Positions 1-8,910 of a DNA stretch of 64,000 nucleotides are shown piece by piece; within the stretch, counting starts at the first letter, position 1; each line of letters opens with the position of its first letter. The notes beneath the pieces are model-generated. The model was not told where the DNA came from and searched no databases. It saw only the letters and a list, made by a program, of their open reading frames with translations. The position numbers and the translations under genes are program-made. The stretch lies in contig NC_016450.1 of NCBI RefSeq assembly GCF_000235365.1, positions 992,001 through 1,056,000 on the forward strand, written 5' to 3'. Source of the stretch: Eremothecium cymbalariae DBVPG#7215. Lineage: Eukaryota > Ascomycota > Saccharomycetes > Saccharomycetales > Saccharomycetaceae.

Positions 1-81
1 CTACAAGAAAATGACATTGAAGTGATTTTACTAAAACAACATGATAAAACAATTGCTGTATATAGATACTCATCACAGTAA
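1..81 (+). CDS. EGO2: EGO2/EGO4-like EGO-complex subunit, 3' end only
   Basis: An open frame runs from the first base to a TAA at 79-81 and encodes 26 residues ending in IAVYRYSSQ. This resembles the C-terminus of the small S. cerevisiae Ego2 protein (YCR075W-A, paralogue EGO4/YNR034W-A), which ends in a similar LAVYTSAQ-like stretch. Ego2 is a roadblock-like subunit of the EGO complex, which anchors Rag GTPases on the vacuole and feeds amino-acid signals to TORC1. The position agrees: YCR075W-A lies next to FUB1 (YCR076C) in S. cerevisiae, and here the two converge with 75 bp between stops. The start and most of the gene lie outside the window, so identity rests on a short tail plus gene order. 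Confidence 0.68.
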   Translation, partial: LQENDIEVILLKQHDKTIAVYRYSSQ

Positions 82-156
82 TACATTGATACTTTTTACA
101 CCTTCCTACGGAAGTCGGAACGCAACATATATCTGTAACTATATGAATATATTATA

Positions 157-1047
157 CTAAAGAAACCCCGGTTTGCCACTGCCAGGGCTACCAAAACCTG
201 GAAAACCACGACTGCTGCCGAACGGGCTATTCCACCGTGCTCCGGGGAGGAACCCTGATGGCTTTCTGGGGTCATCTGGGTCATCTGGGTCAAATTTCCC
301 TCCATAGGGCAATGGCAAGCTGCCAGAATGTTTAGGGTCAAAGACCATTCCCCCCTTAGGTCCTGCAGAAGGCGAAGGATCTAAAATATCTGGGTACTTC
401 TCCCCAGTTGGATACAAATCCCTGTCACCATATGTGCCTGGTCTTGTATGTTCTCGGGATGGAAAGAGGTCTGGATCATAGACAGGTGGAACGTGACGTT
501 CACCTTGAATTTCGTATTCGTCCTCAAACCCTGGCATATCATCAGGTGCTTTGGCTCGAGCAATAGGGATCCCCTTATCTTTAGCAAGCTTTAGTTGCCT
601 CCGTAAAGTTTCAACTTCGGGCCCTTGATCCTCACCTTTGGCGACATCTGTCGTGCTGCAACTTACAGCAGAGAGTTTAAATTTACCCTGGAAAACATTC
701 CAAGTGTTCACATCGTACATATCTCTCATTCCATCATGATCTTCGGTTACTTCTGTTTGTAGCTTTAAATCAGCATCGTAATGTAAAATTCCCTGTTTAA
801 TAGGAGCGACATCGTTACAAAGGCTGATCATAACTTTCTTACCATCGGACATATCAACCAATACTATCTCCAACTCTTCAGCAGCTTCCCCTAATACGGC
901 CTTGGCGAACTCACCATCAACATTTATTAGAATCAACACACTTTTTTTTGATTGCTCCTTCCATTTTGCTTTCTTTACATCATTTATTATCTTACAATCC
1001 TGTAGGTACGCTAGAAAGAGATGGGCAGTAACTTCAACTTTGAACAT
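157..1047 (-). CDS. FUB1: FUB1, PI31-like proteasome-associated protein
   Basis: A 296-residue protein homologous to S. cerevisiae Fub1 (YCR076C), the yeast relative of the mammalian proteasome inhibitor PI31. The N-terminal half (about 1-150) is the globular FP-type domain. The C-terminal third (about 190-296) is rich in Pro, Gly and Asp, is probably disordered, and ends in a Gly/Pro/Phe tail, as in PI31 proteins that reach into the 20S core. It is somewhat longer than the S. cerevisiae protein (about 250 residues). Fub1 is linked to proteasome function and to boundary activity against spreading of silencing. The ATG at 1047 is the first in frame. PAT1 follows on the same strand, as in the S. 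cerevisiae order YCR076C-YCR077C. Confidence 0.86.
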   Translation of the reverse strand: MFKVEVTAHLFLAYLQDCKIINDVKKAKWKEQSKKSVLILINVDGEFAKAVLGEAAEELEIVLVDMSDGKKVMISLCNDVAPIKQGILHYDADLKLQTEVTEDHDGMRDMYDVNTWNVFQGKFKLSAVSCSTTDVAKGEDQGPEVETLRRQLKLAKDKGIPIARAKAPDDMPGFEDEYEIQGERHVPPVYDPDLFPSREHTRPGTYGDRDLYPTGEKYPDILDPSPSAGPKGGMVFDPKHSGSLPLPYGGKFDPDDPDDPRKPSGFLPGARWNSPFGSSRGFPGFGSPGSGKPGFL

Positions 1048-1239
1048 TAACGGCAGATTACCTTTTGAAAGTCTAGTGGTTCCTTTTTGATATATGTTAT
1101 AGGGTCTTTTTTGGTGTAACTCTTTGAAGAAGTGATCCTGCTAAACCCTTAAACGTTTTCGAATTGGTGAGTTTAGGAAACACCACTACATTAAAGTGCG
1201 TAAAACATGTGGTAGAAGATGGGAACAACAACATACATG

Positions 1240-1259
1240 TATATATATATATATATATA
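1240..1259. repeat. (TA)10 microsatellite between FUB1 and PAT1
   Basis: Ten uninterrupted TA dinucleotides lie in the 291-bp spacer between the FUB1 start and the PAT1 stop, about 80 bp downstream of the PAT1 stop on the minus strand. TA-rich runs of this kind often act as 3'-end efficiency elements in yeast. Nothing else is recognised in the spacer. Confidence 0.9.
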
Positions 1260-1338
1260 ATATCTTTAATGAAACAACAACTAGAAGGGAAGATCATTTA
1301 TTTCTATATAATTACTGCAAACACAAGGGACAAAAGCC

Positions 1339-4017
1339 TTATTTTAGCTCACTTATTTCACCGTCACGAGCAACCAAGCCAATAACGTTCAAAAACAAAT
1401 TCAAATCTTGATACATCTTATCTTTCTGGTAGGCGAAGGATGGGTCTTGTGATTGGTTACTTAATTCTTCGGCTCTGGAGATAGTACCAAATATCTCATC
1501 CCTAATTTCATCAATAATAATCCTTTGATGGTTTAGTTTTCCTGATAAAGCCAAAGAAGCAAAAAATTGCCAAATGTACGACTGGTCGTAGAACTGAGGT
1601 AAAGAATAGTTTAGCGGTTGGGGCGTCTCACCCGACCCGGAATTCGAGCTACCGCTGCCAAGAGCTTGGTAGGTGACACTGATAATAGCATCCATATACT
1701 CCTTGGGTGGGAAAACAGCCAATAATTTGGTCTCGAGAGAGGTGAATAATTTATCATAAATTTCATTCCAAGTAGATAGTTCTGCCATAGAAGAGGCATT
1801 GCCTCTATTAATATCTTGTTTGATTAACGCAGCACGAGAGATCAACACAGTAATCAAGTTCAACCCAATCTTTGAAGTGCTTATGAACGATATATTGTTG
1901 TTTCTAATCAAACACAAAAGTAAGCCGATAACTTCGATAAATTCGGCGCTATTTGATAAAAATGAAACAATAATTTTCAAAAATGCAGACTGGAATAGTT
2001 CAATTTTCTTTAACTGAGAATCTGTTGGCATTGGATTCGTCTTGTAAGAACTCTTCACAATGATATTAAGATGAGATAGCTCATTGAAGAAACAAGAAAA
2101 CAATTTCATCTTCTGTTCTTTGGATAAAAAGTTCATGATTCTAGGCATTATTTTTACACCCTTGTCAAATGATAGAATAGAAATGAATGGACTAACTTCG
2201 TGGGAATCATCATCAATGTGTAGAACCTCCCATAGCTTAGTAGCTTCAGCCTGTTTGCCACTTCTTAACTGTGCTTCTAATTCCAAAACTTCTTTATATA
2301 TTGACTCAATCAGAGACAACACAAACTTTCTACCTCCAGAACGCGACAAAATAGAACTTTGGTCCATAGAACTAAAGATATAAGACGATCTCCTTCTGAC
2401 TCTGGACTTGCTGATGTCTACACTCTCCAAAGAGTGATTCACTTCATCTAAAGCGCTCGAAGATACAGCTGACAACACATCATGATCAGATTCATCTTCC
2501 TTGTGAGTAGGAATTTGTAGCTGCCTGCGAGGCGCTCTAGAGTTCATAGTAGAGGATATCTTGCCCAACACACCTTCCTTGGCGCTATCTAAATCCTTGT
2601 TCTTTTGAGGCCTTTCCTTGGCGACGGTAACAGCCTTTTCAACCTGCGACTGCATTCGTTGAAGTGCAACATCCGCACGCTTATAACGCCCCCCCAGGCG
2701 GTGTCCAGAGTGTTCTAAGTAAGCTCGAGCAATTAAGCCTTTATTTGATTCTCCAACGATCCCACCGCGTTGAATTATTTTATAGACCTGGAAGTAGAAA
2801 TCTTCGTTATAAGGATCTTCGGTCACAATTTGTGATAATTGATAACGAGTAATAAAGTCCTTATCACGGGGAGTCATAACACCTGAGTGTCTCAAAATCT
2901 TGTCGACCTTAGCCTGGCGGATTTGCAGGCGCTTTTGTTCTTCTTCAGTAAGTGGTTCATGGTGTCTCCTCATAGTGCTACGACGGAACTCCCTTGGAGT
3001 ATGTGGAGGAGTAAGGATTTCATTTTGCTGAGAAGGTGACACCAACCCACGTTGAGAAAGTGGAGATTGCCGTTGAAAAGGAGGTGAAAGGTGTTGTTGT
3101 TCTTGTTGTTGTTCTTGTTGTTGTTCTTGTTGTTGTTCTTGTTGTTCTTGCTGTGGTTGCTGCTGTGGTTGTTGCTGTGGTTGTTGTTCAGCTAGCTGGG
3201 TACATGCCTGCTGCGGGGATATAACCGCAGAAGGTTGCTGATGCTGTGGGAGCTCTTGTAGCAGACCTGGCGGTGGCGGTGGCGGCATAGCAATTTGAGG
3301 TGGCATTGGGGGCTGCACTTGCTGAGGCTTGGAACCTTGAGATTGTGTGAGCTGCTGATTCATAATGATAGGAATGTGTTGAAATTGGGGTGGCATTCCC
3401 TGTGGAGCATATTGATACTGTTGAGGGTGCTGCTGAACATAACCCTGAGGGGCAAAAGCATAGCCTGGAGGAGGAATTCCCTGAGGTTGCATACCAATAA
3501 AACCATGAGGAGGCGGCATAGCTATCTGGGCTTGTTGTGGAGGGGGTGGAATAGCCTGCGATTGCTGTGGAGACTGCTGCTGCTGTGGAGACTGCTGCTG
3601 CTTAGGCTGCTGCCTCCCTACATGCTGATAGGAAAGTACCCCTTGATTAGGTGGTTGTGCAGGAGTTTGCAAAGATTGGTTGCTCCATAGAGATTCCATT
3701 GGCTTCAAATCTACATTTTCATCAAACTTCTGAGGTTGAGAAGAAGCTGCTGCTGCATAAGAAACCGTAGGCTGAACATACGATGAATTTACGGTCGCGC
3801 TATTCGCCTTTGACACAGAATCCTTTCCATAACCAAAATCAAAATCATTACCTAAATCTGCACCATCACCAAATGTCTCAGCATTTAAATAATCGTCTTC
3901 TTCCTCCTCGTGTTCACCAAAGCCTTGGTATGTTTCTTCAAAATCCAATTCTTTATTAGGATCTTCCTCCTGGGATCCGTTACGAGAGCCTTTCTTATCG
4001 AACCCAAAAAAGGACAT
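1339..4017 (-). CDS. PAT1: PAT1, mRNA decapping activator and P-body scaffold
   Basis: An 892-residue protein homologous to S. cerevisiae Pat1 (YCR077C). It binds the Lsm1-7 ring, Dhh1 and Dcp2, represses translation and stimulates decapping of deadenylated mRNA in the cytoplasm. The N-terminus (MSFFGFDKK, then an acidic LDFEETYQGF segment near 25-35) matches the conserved Dhh1-binding region. Residues about 130-330 are a Pro/Gln-rich low-complexity region with QQQE repeats. The C-terminal half carries the conserved helical Lsm1-7-binding domain. The Gln-rich insertion makes it longer than the S. cerevisiae protein (about 800). The open frame extends to 4047, but that codon is TTG. The ATG at 4017 gives the conserved N-terminus and is chosen as the start. 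Confidence 0.95.
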   Translation of the reverse strand: MSFFGFDKKGSRNGSQEEDPNKELDFEETYQGFGEHEEEEDDYLNAETFGDGADLGNDFDFGYGKDSVSKANSATVNSSYVQPTVSYAAAASSQPQKFDENVDLKPMESLWSNQSLQTPAQPPNQGVLSYQHVGRQQPKQQQSPQQQQSPQQSQAIPPPPQQAQIAMPPPHGFIGMQPQGIPPPGYAFAPQGYVQQHPQQYQYAPQGMPPQFQHIPIIMNQQLTQSQGSKPQQVQPPMPPQIAMPPPPPPGLLQELPQHQQPSAVISPQQACTQLAEQQPQQQPQQQPQQEQQEQQQEQQQEQQQEQQHLSPPFQRQSPLSQRGLVSPSQQNEILTPPHTPREFRRSTMRRHHEPLTEEEQKRLQIRQAKVDKILRHSGVMTPRDKDFITRYQLSQIVTEDPYNEDFYFQVYKIIQRGGIVGESNKGLIARAYLEHSGHRLGGRYKRADVALQRMQSQVEKAVTVAKERPQKNKDLDSAKEGVLGKISSTMNSRAPRRQLQIPTHKEDESDHDVLSAVSSSALDEVNHSLESVDISKSRVRRRSSYIFSSMDQSSILSRSGGRKFVLSLIESIYKEVLELEAQLRSGKQAEATKLWEVLHIDDDSHEVSPFISILSFDKGVKIMPRIMNFLSKEQKMKLFSCFFNELSHLNIIVKSSYKTNPMPTDSQLKKIELFQSAFLKIIVSFLSNSAEFIEVIGLLLCLIRNNNISFISTSKIGLNLITVLISRAALIKQDINRGNASSMAELSTWNEIYDKLFTSLETKLLAVFPPKEYMDAIISVTYQALGSGSSNSGSGETPQPLNYSLPQFYDQSYIWQFFASLALSGKLNHQRIIIDEIRDEIFGTISRAEELSNQSQDPSFAYQKDKMYQDLNLFLNVIGLVARDGEISELK
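3092..3150 (-). repeat. 12-bp coding minisatellite in PAT1 (QQQE repeats)
   Basis: Tandem 12-bp units encode Gln-Gln-Gln-Glu on the minus strand. The repeat is in frame inside PAT1 and sits in a larger Gln/Pro-rich tract. Replication slippage would change length in whole residues, so length polymorphism is expected. Confidence 0.85.
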
Positions 4018-4516
4018 CTTTAGATCGATATAGCTTCGAAGATACAACTGCCTTGGGCTGAATTATACTTGTTCCAACTAAATACTGAAACTAATATGGA
4101 GACGCAGAGTAGAAAGACAGTTATAAAAGGGAATCCCCGAAAATTTTTTCAAAATTTCCAAGATAATATGGATATTCGTATATAGGTATATAATACTAAT
4201 CTGTAAATTAAGAGATTAAAGATCCTAGTAATTCGATATTTCTGCTTTAATATGAGCTTTCAGATCCCGTTAGGTGGGGTCGAAGTGCTTTAGTTTACGC
4301 TAAGTCACTTTCAAGTATATTTATAGGCAGTAATTGACTTTTTTCGAGTTTATATTTCATGCACGACTTTTGGATGGGAATGCCGACTTTTAGAACGATA
4401 ATAAACTATACTGGTTTTACTAATACTAACAACATTTGTACTATCTATACTATATTGTCTTTTATTGTAGAGAGACAGTTTCACAGTATATATTAGGATC
4501 TGCTTTTTGCACCAAT
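4018..4516. other. Intergenic: PAT1 promoter and ARC35 3' flank
   Basis: A 499-bp gene-free stretch upstream of PAT1 that also holds the 3' end of ARC35 (both genes on the minus strand). It contains A/T tracts around 4139-4160 that resemble a nucleosome-depleted promoter. No RNA gene is seen. Confidence 0.7.
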
Positions 4517-5476
4517 TTAGTAGACCATCTTTCTCCCAGATATAGTTCTTCTGTTGTTCTCGTGCTCATCCTCGTCTACATCCACCTTAGCTCTGTTCAA
4601 GACCTTGATGAAAGAATCGACCCTGTGTCTCATCCTAGTGTGCATGTACGCCTTTGAACACTTTATATGGTAGTGAAAATAGTTGCGAAAGAGGGCCAGC
4701 TGGCACACGGAAGATAGCTGCAATTCTGGAGTAGCAAAATGGCGCGGGAATAACACAAAGGTAATGAACCTTTTGGACTTCTCACTGATACTATTGCTTG
4801 GAAGTACCGCTGCAATCTCCAGAGGAGGCTCATGGGAAAATAGCACTTGTGGCACGGATTGAATAGACCGGTTTCTCTTCCGTGCGTCGACGAACTCCTG
4901 CAAGAACACTTTGCCAAAGACCTTATCTGTTTCCCCCTGGAAAATAGTTTCAAAAATAACTGTGATTCGATCTCCAGAGGGCTTAATATAGATGTTCTCG
5001 TCGTCGCGGTATTGAACGACATGTACCGTGGACGAGTCTTGCCTTCCTTCTGGAAGTTCAGCAAGTTTGGCGTTTTCATCAAACGCCAGTTGGAATGCGT
5101 GAGACATAATAATGATTTTTAGCAACGAAATGTGAATAATGGAGTCCGTCGATAGCTCCGCTAAATTGATACGCATCGTGTAGTCATAACCTGATTCGGG
5201 TGGCTGTAGAGTGGAAACACCAGGTAGCTTATCATATTTGTCCTGTAAGTAAGCTAAGATGCCACGGCCTAAGCTGCTGACGCTCTGCCAAGCTTTCGTA
5301 CGGATGCTGAGATGTAATATCGATTTATCCTGCTCGCTATCGCTGATATGAAAGGTGGCGTAATCAAAATCTGACACAATGCGATCCAACGTTATCGGTG
5401 CGCCTTTGTTATACGCTTCGATAGCTTCTGATAACGTCTTCTGGATTAATAAATTATGTGGCTGCAGGTGTAGCAT
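4517..5476 (-). CDS. ARC35: ARC35, Arp2/3 complex subunit p34-ARC
   Basis: A 319-residue protein closely matching S. cerevisiae Arc35 (YNR035C), the p34-Arc/ARPC2 subunit that forms the structural core of the Arp2/3 complex together with p20. The complex nucleates branched actin at cortical patches for endocytosis. The N-terminal segment [15 protein letters not shown] followed by the [15 protein letters not shown] motif is characteristic of this family. The long C-terminal helix (about 265-310), rich in Arg, His and Lys, is also present. The length is close to the family norm of about 300-340. The ATG at 5476 is the first in frame. It shares the window with ABP1, an Arp2/3 activator. Confidence 0.96.
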   Translation of the reverse strand: MLHLQPHNLLIQKTLSEAIEAYNKGAPITLDRIVSDFDYATFHISDSEQDKSILHLSIRTKAWQSVSSLGRGILAYLQDKYDKLPGVSTLQPPESGYDYTMRINLAELSTDSIIHISLLKIIIMSHAFQLAFDENAKLAELPEGRQDSSTVHVVQYRDDENIYIKPSGDRITVIFETIFQGETDKVFGKVFLQEFVDARKRNRSIQSVPQVLFSHEPPLEIAAVLPSNSISEKSKRFITFVLFPRHFATPELQLSSVCQLALFRNYFHYHIKCSKAYMHTRMRHRVDSFIKVLNRAKVDVDEDEHENNRRTISGRKMVY

Positions 5477-5723
5477 ACTGGATTAAGTTTCAATTCGTCT
5501 CAAAAAGAGGCCTAGAATGAATAGCGCTCCTTTTCTTGTGCACTTCGTTCGTTCGTCTGTTTGTTAGATGAGTTGTTCGACTTTATAAATGGTTCTTATT
5601 AGGAAACCCCTTTTCCAAAATGCGTATACCGTCAATCGTGATATCTTATTGATAATGATCTACTACTAACTTGAAATGCAGTAATATGGCTTCTTTAGAG
5701 CTTTAATATATTCTCAGATACAA

Positions 5724-5731
5724 TATTTACA
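5724..5731 (-). promoter_or_regulatory. Puf3-type motif in MRPS12 3' UTR
   Basis: TGTAAATA on the minus strand, about 48 nt past the MRPS12 stop. Puf3 binds TGTANATA in mRNAs for mitochondrial proteins, especially mitoribosomal ones. The assignment comes from motif plus gene class; binding is inferred. Confidence 0.6.
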
Positions 5732-5778
5732 AGTATTTACGTGCTAGAGGGATCTTTTTCTTTCCCTTCAAACGTTTA

Positions 5779-6270
5779 CTATTCTTTCTGTGGTCTCTTG
5801 ACACCATATTTCGACCTCGAGGAAATCCTATTAACAACACCTGCCAGATCACCAGCACCGCGCACAACGTGATATTTCACACCAGGAAGATCTTGACAAC
5901 GACCTCCTCGAACATACACTATACTGTGTTCTTGTGCATTGTGGCCCTCGCCCGGGATGTATGCAGATATCACATTTCCGTTAGTTAATCTTACTCTACA
6001 CGCCTTTCTTTGCGCCGAGTTCGGTTTCTTGGGCTTGAGCACCATGACCCTAAGAACAACACCCTTGCGGATAGGACAACGTTCTAGATCTGGCGATTCT
6101 GTTTCTTTCTTACGTCTCGGAGGCTGAACACCCCTCTTAATCTGGTTCAGTGTAGCAAAAGATACTGGACTAACTGAGAAAAACCGTGTGCTTACAGGTT
6201 GAGAGGCGGGAGACATAACAATCCTGGGCAGCAGCTTACTACTCCATGTGCTGAGCCTTAAAAGAAACAT
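5779..6270 (-). CDS. MRPS12: MRPS12, mitochondrial small-subunit ribosomal protein uS12m
   Basis: A 163-residue mitoribosomal protein orthologous to S. cerevisiae MRPS12 (YNR036C). uS12 forms part of the decoding centre. The conserved core runs from about residue 40 to the end: TLNQIKRG, then the [20 protein letters not shown] stretch, the [20 protein letters not shown] segment and the terminal [19 protein letters not shown] block, which includes the PNSA decoding loop. Residues 1-38 (Arg/Ser-rich, almost no acidic residues) form a typical mitochondrial presequence. The start at 6270 is the first ATG. It is divergent from PTC6, another mitochondrial gene, across a 501-bp shared promoter. A Puf3-type site follows the stop. 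Confidence 0.97.
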   Translation of the reverse strand: MFLLRLSTWSSKLLPRIVMSPASQPVSTRFFSVSPVSFATLNQIKRGVQPPRRKKETESPDLERCPIRKGVVLRVMVLKPKKPNSAQRKACRVRLTNGNVISAYIPGEGHNAQEHSIVYVRGGRCQDLPGVKYHVVRGAGDLAGVVNRISSRSKYGVKRPQKE

Positions 6271-6771
6271 AGTTTCTGCAAAAAATAACGGGATACCTCG
6301 AGCAAATCTGGCCTCGCTGTTCTTGCAAAGATGCAGAGTTATCCATAGATCACTGGACTGATGGATGATCAGAGAAAGTTTGAAAAATTTTGTTGGTAAA
6401 ATTTACGTGCAAAATATTCGACGTTTAAACAAAGATAAAAAATTCTGCCACGTGACGTATAATCCTAAAAGATCTGCAAATCTGGGGTTTCTTGATAAAG
6501 CTGCACTTATACAAAGCAGTAGCACTTCCTGTTTTTAAATACCCATAGGAGGGGCAAATTTGGGAGCTTTTGAAGCACTTAATGCTGCAAGAATCTTGCA
6601 GCATAATCTTCTTTTAGGTCTTCTACGCGGAGTTTCTGTTGTTGCGTTCTGTCCTGGCTTTTTTATTTTATTTATATTATGCCTTTTTCCAAAAAGTTGA
6701 TAGTTTGATATTAAACATTTAATGAAAGCAATATTATATTAAGGTCTGGTTAGAGGATAGGAAGGCCAGCG
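6271..6771. promoter_or_regulatory. Divergent MRPS12/PTC6 promoter
   Basis: A 501-bp bidirectional promoter serving two mitochondrial genes. It has a CACGTG E-box at 6449-6454 overlapping a TGACGT half-site, and A/T tracts near 6385-6400. A near-perfect inverted repeat lies at 6582-6604: two 11-bp arms (ATGCTGCAAGA and its complement) around a single A. No RNA gene is recognised. Confidence 0.7.
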
Positions 6772-8241
6772 ATGGGAAAGTCCCAACCCTATATTCATTT
6801 AAAACCTAGTAACTTAATTGGTAGCCGTTCTAGAAAAATAACCGGAAATGTAGTGTCGTCATTGCAAAATAATAGGGAACCAGAAGGTGCAAGTAGTGGT
6901 AACTCACATATGTTGAGGATTAATTTGAATAAGTTTCCTAGCTTTATAGGGCATTGTTCTAGCCGGATTAATAGAAGATATAACGAAGATGCATATTCTA
7001 TGAATGTGTTGAAATTGCCAAAAAGGGTTGAGGAAGCTGCATGCATAAATTCAAAGAATGTGAAACGGAAAGTGCAGCATTGGAACACAAAGCTGTCATT
7101 GGACAAGTCAGTGCTCAATGTTTCTATCTTCGATGGTCACGGGGGGAGTCGTGTTTCCAAACTTCTAGCATCGGATTTGGATAGATGGATAGCCAATACT
7201 TATCCTTCCAAGAAGGAGTTTGAGTCCGTTTTAAAGGATTATAAGAGATTGGTTGGTGGCCAGTATTGGAGCACCATTTATGAAAAACGAGCAAAATTTT
7301 ATAACAAATTCATCCAGACATGTAATACGAAGCAGGAACAGGTTTTACAACGGGGAGATCAGACTTCAGGCTCCAGAATTATATTTGATAAGTGGGGAAA
7401 TGTGATTGACAAGACAAGTTTGCTTGACGAATATGAAAGACTAAGGATTTATCTTGCTTTTCTTAAACATGATTTGGAACAAGTGTGCGGGTTCAATTCT
7501 ACTTTAAAAGATGGGGAGGAAGTAGAGAAGCTCTTCAGTGGAGGATCGACTGCTTCAAGTATTTTTCTTACTTCTTATGACGAAGCTTACTCCTACGACG
7601 AATCTTTTTTCGTTAATCCAGAGAGTTTATTAAAACTAATTGTAACTCAAGTTGGCGACACTAAGGTTATACTCTGTGACAAAAACGGCATTGCCCACCG
7701 CTTGGTGAGAGTGCATCATCCGAATTCTTCTCGTGAATCCCGCAGGCTTGGGGCTAATTTTCAAACAGATTCCTTCGGAGAAGTGAGGTTCTTGAATAAT
7801 TTTGCAAACACAAGAGCCTTTGGTGATCGCATGGGGAAGAGAGAAGGACTAACATGTGAACCAGACATATATTCTTATGTAATTGGTTCTACAAAACATC
7901 TACCGCGTTCCGAGCACTCAAAATTACAATTCGGAGGAGATGAATGCTTTATCTGCTTAATAACAGATGGCGTTTCGGACTTAATGGGTGATCAAGAAGT
8001 AGTGGATCTTATAACATCTACAGTTAATAATAGAGGCTTGAAGGTGGCATCCCCGCAGTACTGTAGTGAGGAAGTGATTCGTTATATTATGGCGGTAGCG
8101 GGACGCAACGCTGATAATGCCACCTGTTTGTGCGTTAGGTTACCTAACTGGGGTAACTGGCCTGTGGTTGATCGGACTGGTGCCATCAGAGAGGAGAAAC
8201 TTATGTCTAGTTCTTCGGGGAGTGAAAGAAGTAACGTATAA
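6772..8241 (+). CDS. PTC6: PTC6, mitochondrial PP2C-type Ser/Thr phosphatase
   Basis: A 489-residue PPM-family phosphatase orthologous by sequence and order to S. cerevisiae PTC6 (YCR079W), which acts in the mitochondrion and is linked to pyruvate dehydrogenase dephosphorylation and mitophagy. Metal-binding motifs are visible: the DGHGG signature begins at residue 121, a GDTKVILCD strand lies near 302, LITDGVSDLMGDQE near 400, and a terminal GRNADNATCLCVRL supplies the last metal-binding Asp. The N-terminal approximately 60 residues are basic and hydroxylated, consistent with mitochondrial import. It is slightly longer than the S. cerevisiae protein (442). The ATG at 6772 is the first in frame. 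It converges with RSM19. Confidence 0.9.
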   Translation: MGKSQPYIHLKPSNLIGSRSRKITGNVVSSLQNNREPEGASSGNSHMLRINLNKFPSFIGHCSSRINRRYNEDAYSMNVLKLPKRVEEAACINSKNVKRKVQHWNTKLSLDKSVLNVSIFDGHGGSRVSKLLASDLDRWIANTYPSKKEFESVLKDYKRLVGGQYWSTIYEKRAKFYNKFIQTCNTKQEQVLQRGDQTSGSRIIFDKWGNVIDKTSLLDEYERLRIYLAFLKHDLEQVCGFNSTLKDGEEVEKLFSGGSTASSIFLTSYDEAYSYDESFFVNPESLLKLIVTQVGDTKVILCDKNGIAHRLVRVHHPNSSRESRRLGANFQTDSFGEVRFLNNFANTRAFGDRMGKREGLTCEPDIYSYVIGSTKHLPRSEHSKLQFGGDECFICLITDGVSDLMGDQEVVDLITSTVNNRGLKVASPQYCSEEVIRYIMAVAGRNADNATCLCVRLPNWGNWPVVDRTGAIREEKLMSSSSGSERSNV

Positions 8242-8287
8242 TGTAATTCTTAAACCGATAATTTAATTGAACATCAAAATTGTCTTG

Positions 8288-8295
8288 TGTACATA
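8288..8295 (+). promoter_or_regulatory. Puf3-type motif in PTC6 3' UTR
   Basis: TGTACATA lies 47 nt after the PTC6 stop on the coding strand. It matches the TGTANATA consensus recognised by Puf3 on transcripts for mitochondrial proteins. Confidence 0.55.
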
Positions 8296-8324
8296 ATAAA
8301 AATTAACACAAATATATATATATA

Positions 8325-8332
8325 TATATACA
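8325..8332 (-). promoter_or_regulatory. Puf3-type motif in RSM19 3' UTR
   Basis: TGTATATA on the minus strand, about 76 nt after the RSM19 stop. It overlaps the end of a (TA)n microsatellite (about 8312-8330), so the match could partly reflect the repeat and is weaker evidence than the MRPS12 site. Confidence 0.45.
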
Positions 8333-8407
8333 GGATCAAACACTACACCCATCAGTGTTCAACGAGGCCTAGAACTTAGAAGTGCTATCCCTTTGGCTTT
8401 TAGGCCC

Positions 8408-8683
8408 CTACTTGTTTTTCGTTTGTGTGTAGCTAAATCTTTTCCTAGTGGGAGCAAATTCTCCTAATTTGCTCCCCACCATATCTTCTGTTATCTCAAA
8501 TGCAACATATTCCTTACCATTATGAACTTGAAACTTTAAACCAACAAACTGCGGTAAAATAGTAGCCGATCTAGCATTTGTTCTGACCGGAGTACCTTTT
8601 ACAAGGGCTTCTTTAATGGGTAGAGGAACAATATTTGGACCTTTCCATGCAGAACGTGAAAGAAGATACCGAGTAGGAAACAT
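8408..8683 (-). CDS. RSM19: RSM19, mitochondrial small-subunit ribosomal protein uS19m
   Basis: A 91-residue mitoribosomal protein, the same length as S. cerevisiae Rsm19 (YNR037C). The [16 protein letters not shown]-terminus, the central [21 protein letters not shown] segment and the final [18 protein letters not shown] tail are hallmark uS19 sequences. The protein sits in the head of the small subunit near the A-site tRNA. The frame is open to 8713, but without an ATG there; the ATG at 8683 restores the conserved length and N-terminus. It converges with PTC6 and is divergent from DBP6 over 227 bp. Confidence 0.96.
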   Translation of the reverse strand: MFPTRYLLSRSAWKGPNIVPLPIKEALVKGTPVRTNARSATILPQFVGLKFQVHNGKEYVAFEITEDMVGSKLGEFAPTRKRFSYTQTKNK

Positions 8684-8815
8684 TACTTGGACTTCTCCTT
8701 TGAAATAAATCAAATAGCTTGGAAAACTTGACTCTCTCGGCAGGAATTTGGGCTAAGCTGAATGGGTTTTATAAATATGCTGAAGTTTGTAGGTTCCCAC
8801 AACTTCCTCAAATGT

Positions 8816-8851
8816 TGAAAATTTTCTAGTAATGCGATTTTGCGATGAGCT
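8816..8851 (+). promoter_or_regulatory. RRPE + PAC elements upstream of DBP6
   Basis: TGAAAATTTT at 8816-8825 matches the RRPE consensus. GCGATGAGCT at 8842-8851 is an exact PAC element, bound by Dot6/Tod6. The pair sits 60-95 bp upstream of the DBP6 ATG, the classic arrangement of yeast ribosome-biogenesis genes. The RRPE is bound by Stb3 in S. cerevisiae. Confidence 0.85.
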
Positions 8852-8910
8852 AGTTCTCTTCAAATAATACACATCATCGAGCGATCTGAACGTCTTACGC
8901 AAAGTATAAG

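Noticed and set aside
3036..3690. Antisense Leu/Val-rich open frames opposite PAT1
   Set aside because: They are the reverse reading of the PAT1 Gln/Pro repeats and have no independent protein signal.
4424..4430. TACTAAC followed by TTGTAG on the plus strand before a 73-codon frame
   Set aside because: The frame overlaps the ARC35 3' end antisense, and no donor is present.
5664..5670. Perfect TACTAAC on the plus strand followed by an AG, suggesting an intron
   Set aside because: No GTATGT-type donor upstream and no coding exon on that strand; it lies in the ARC35 promoter/MRPS12 3' region.
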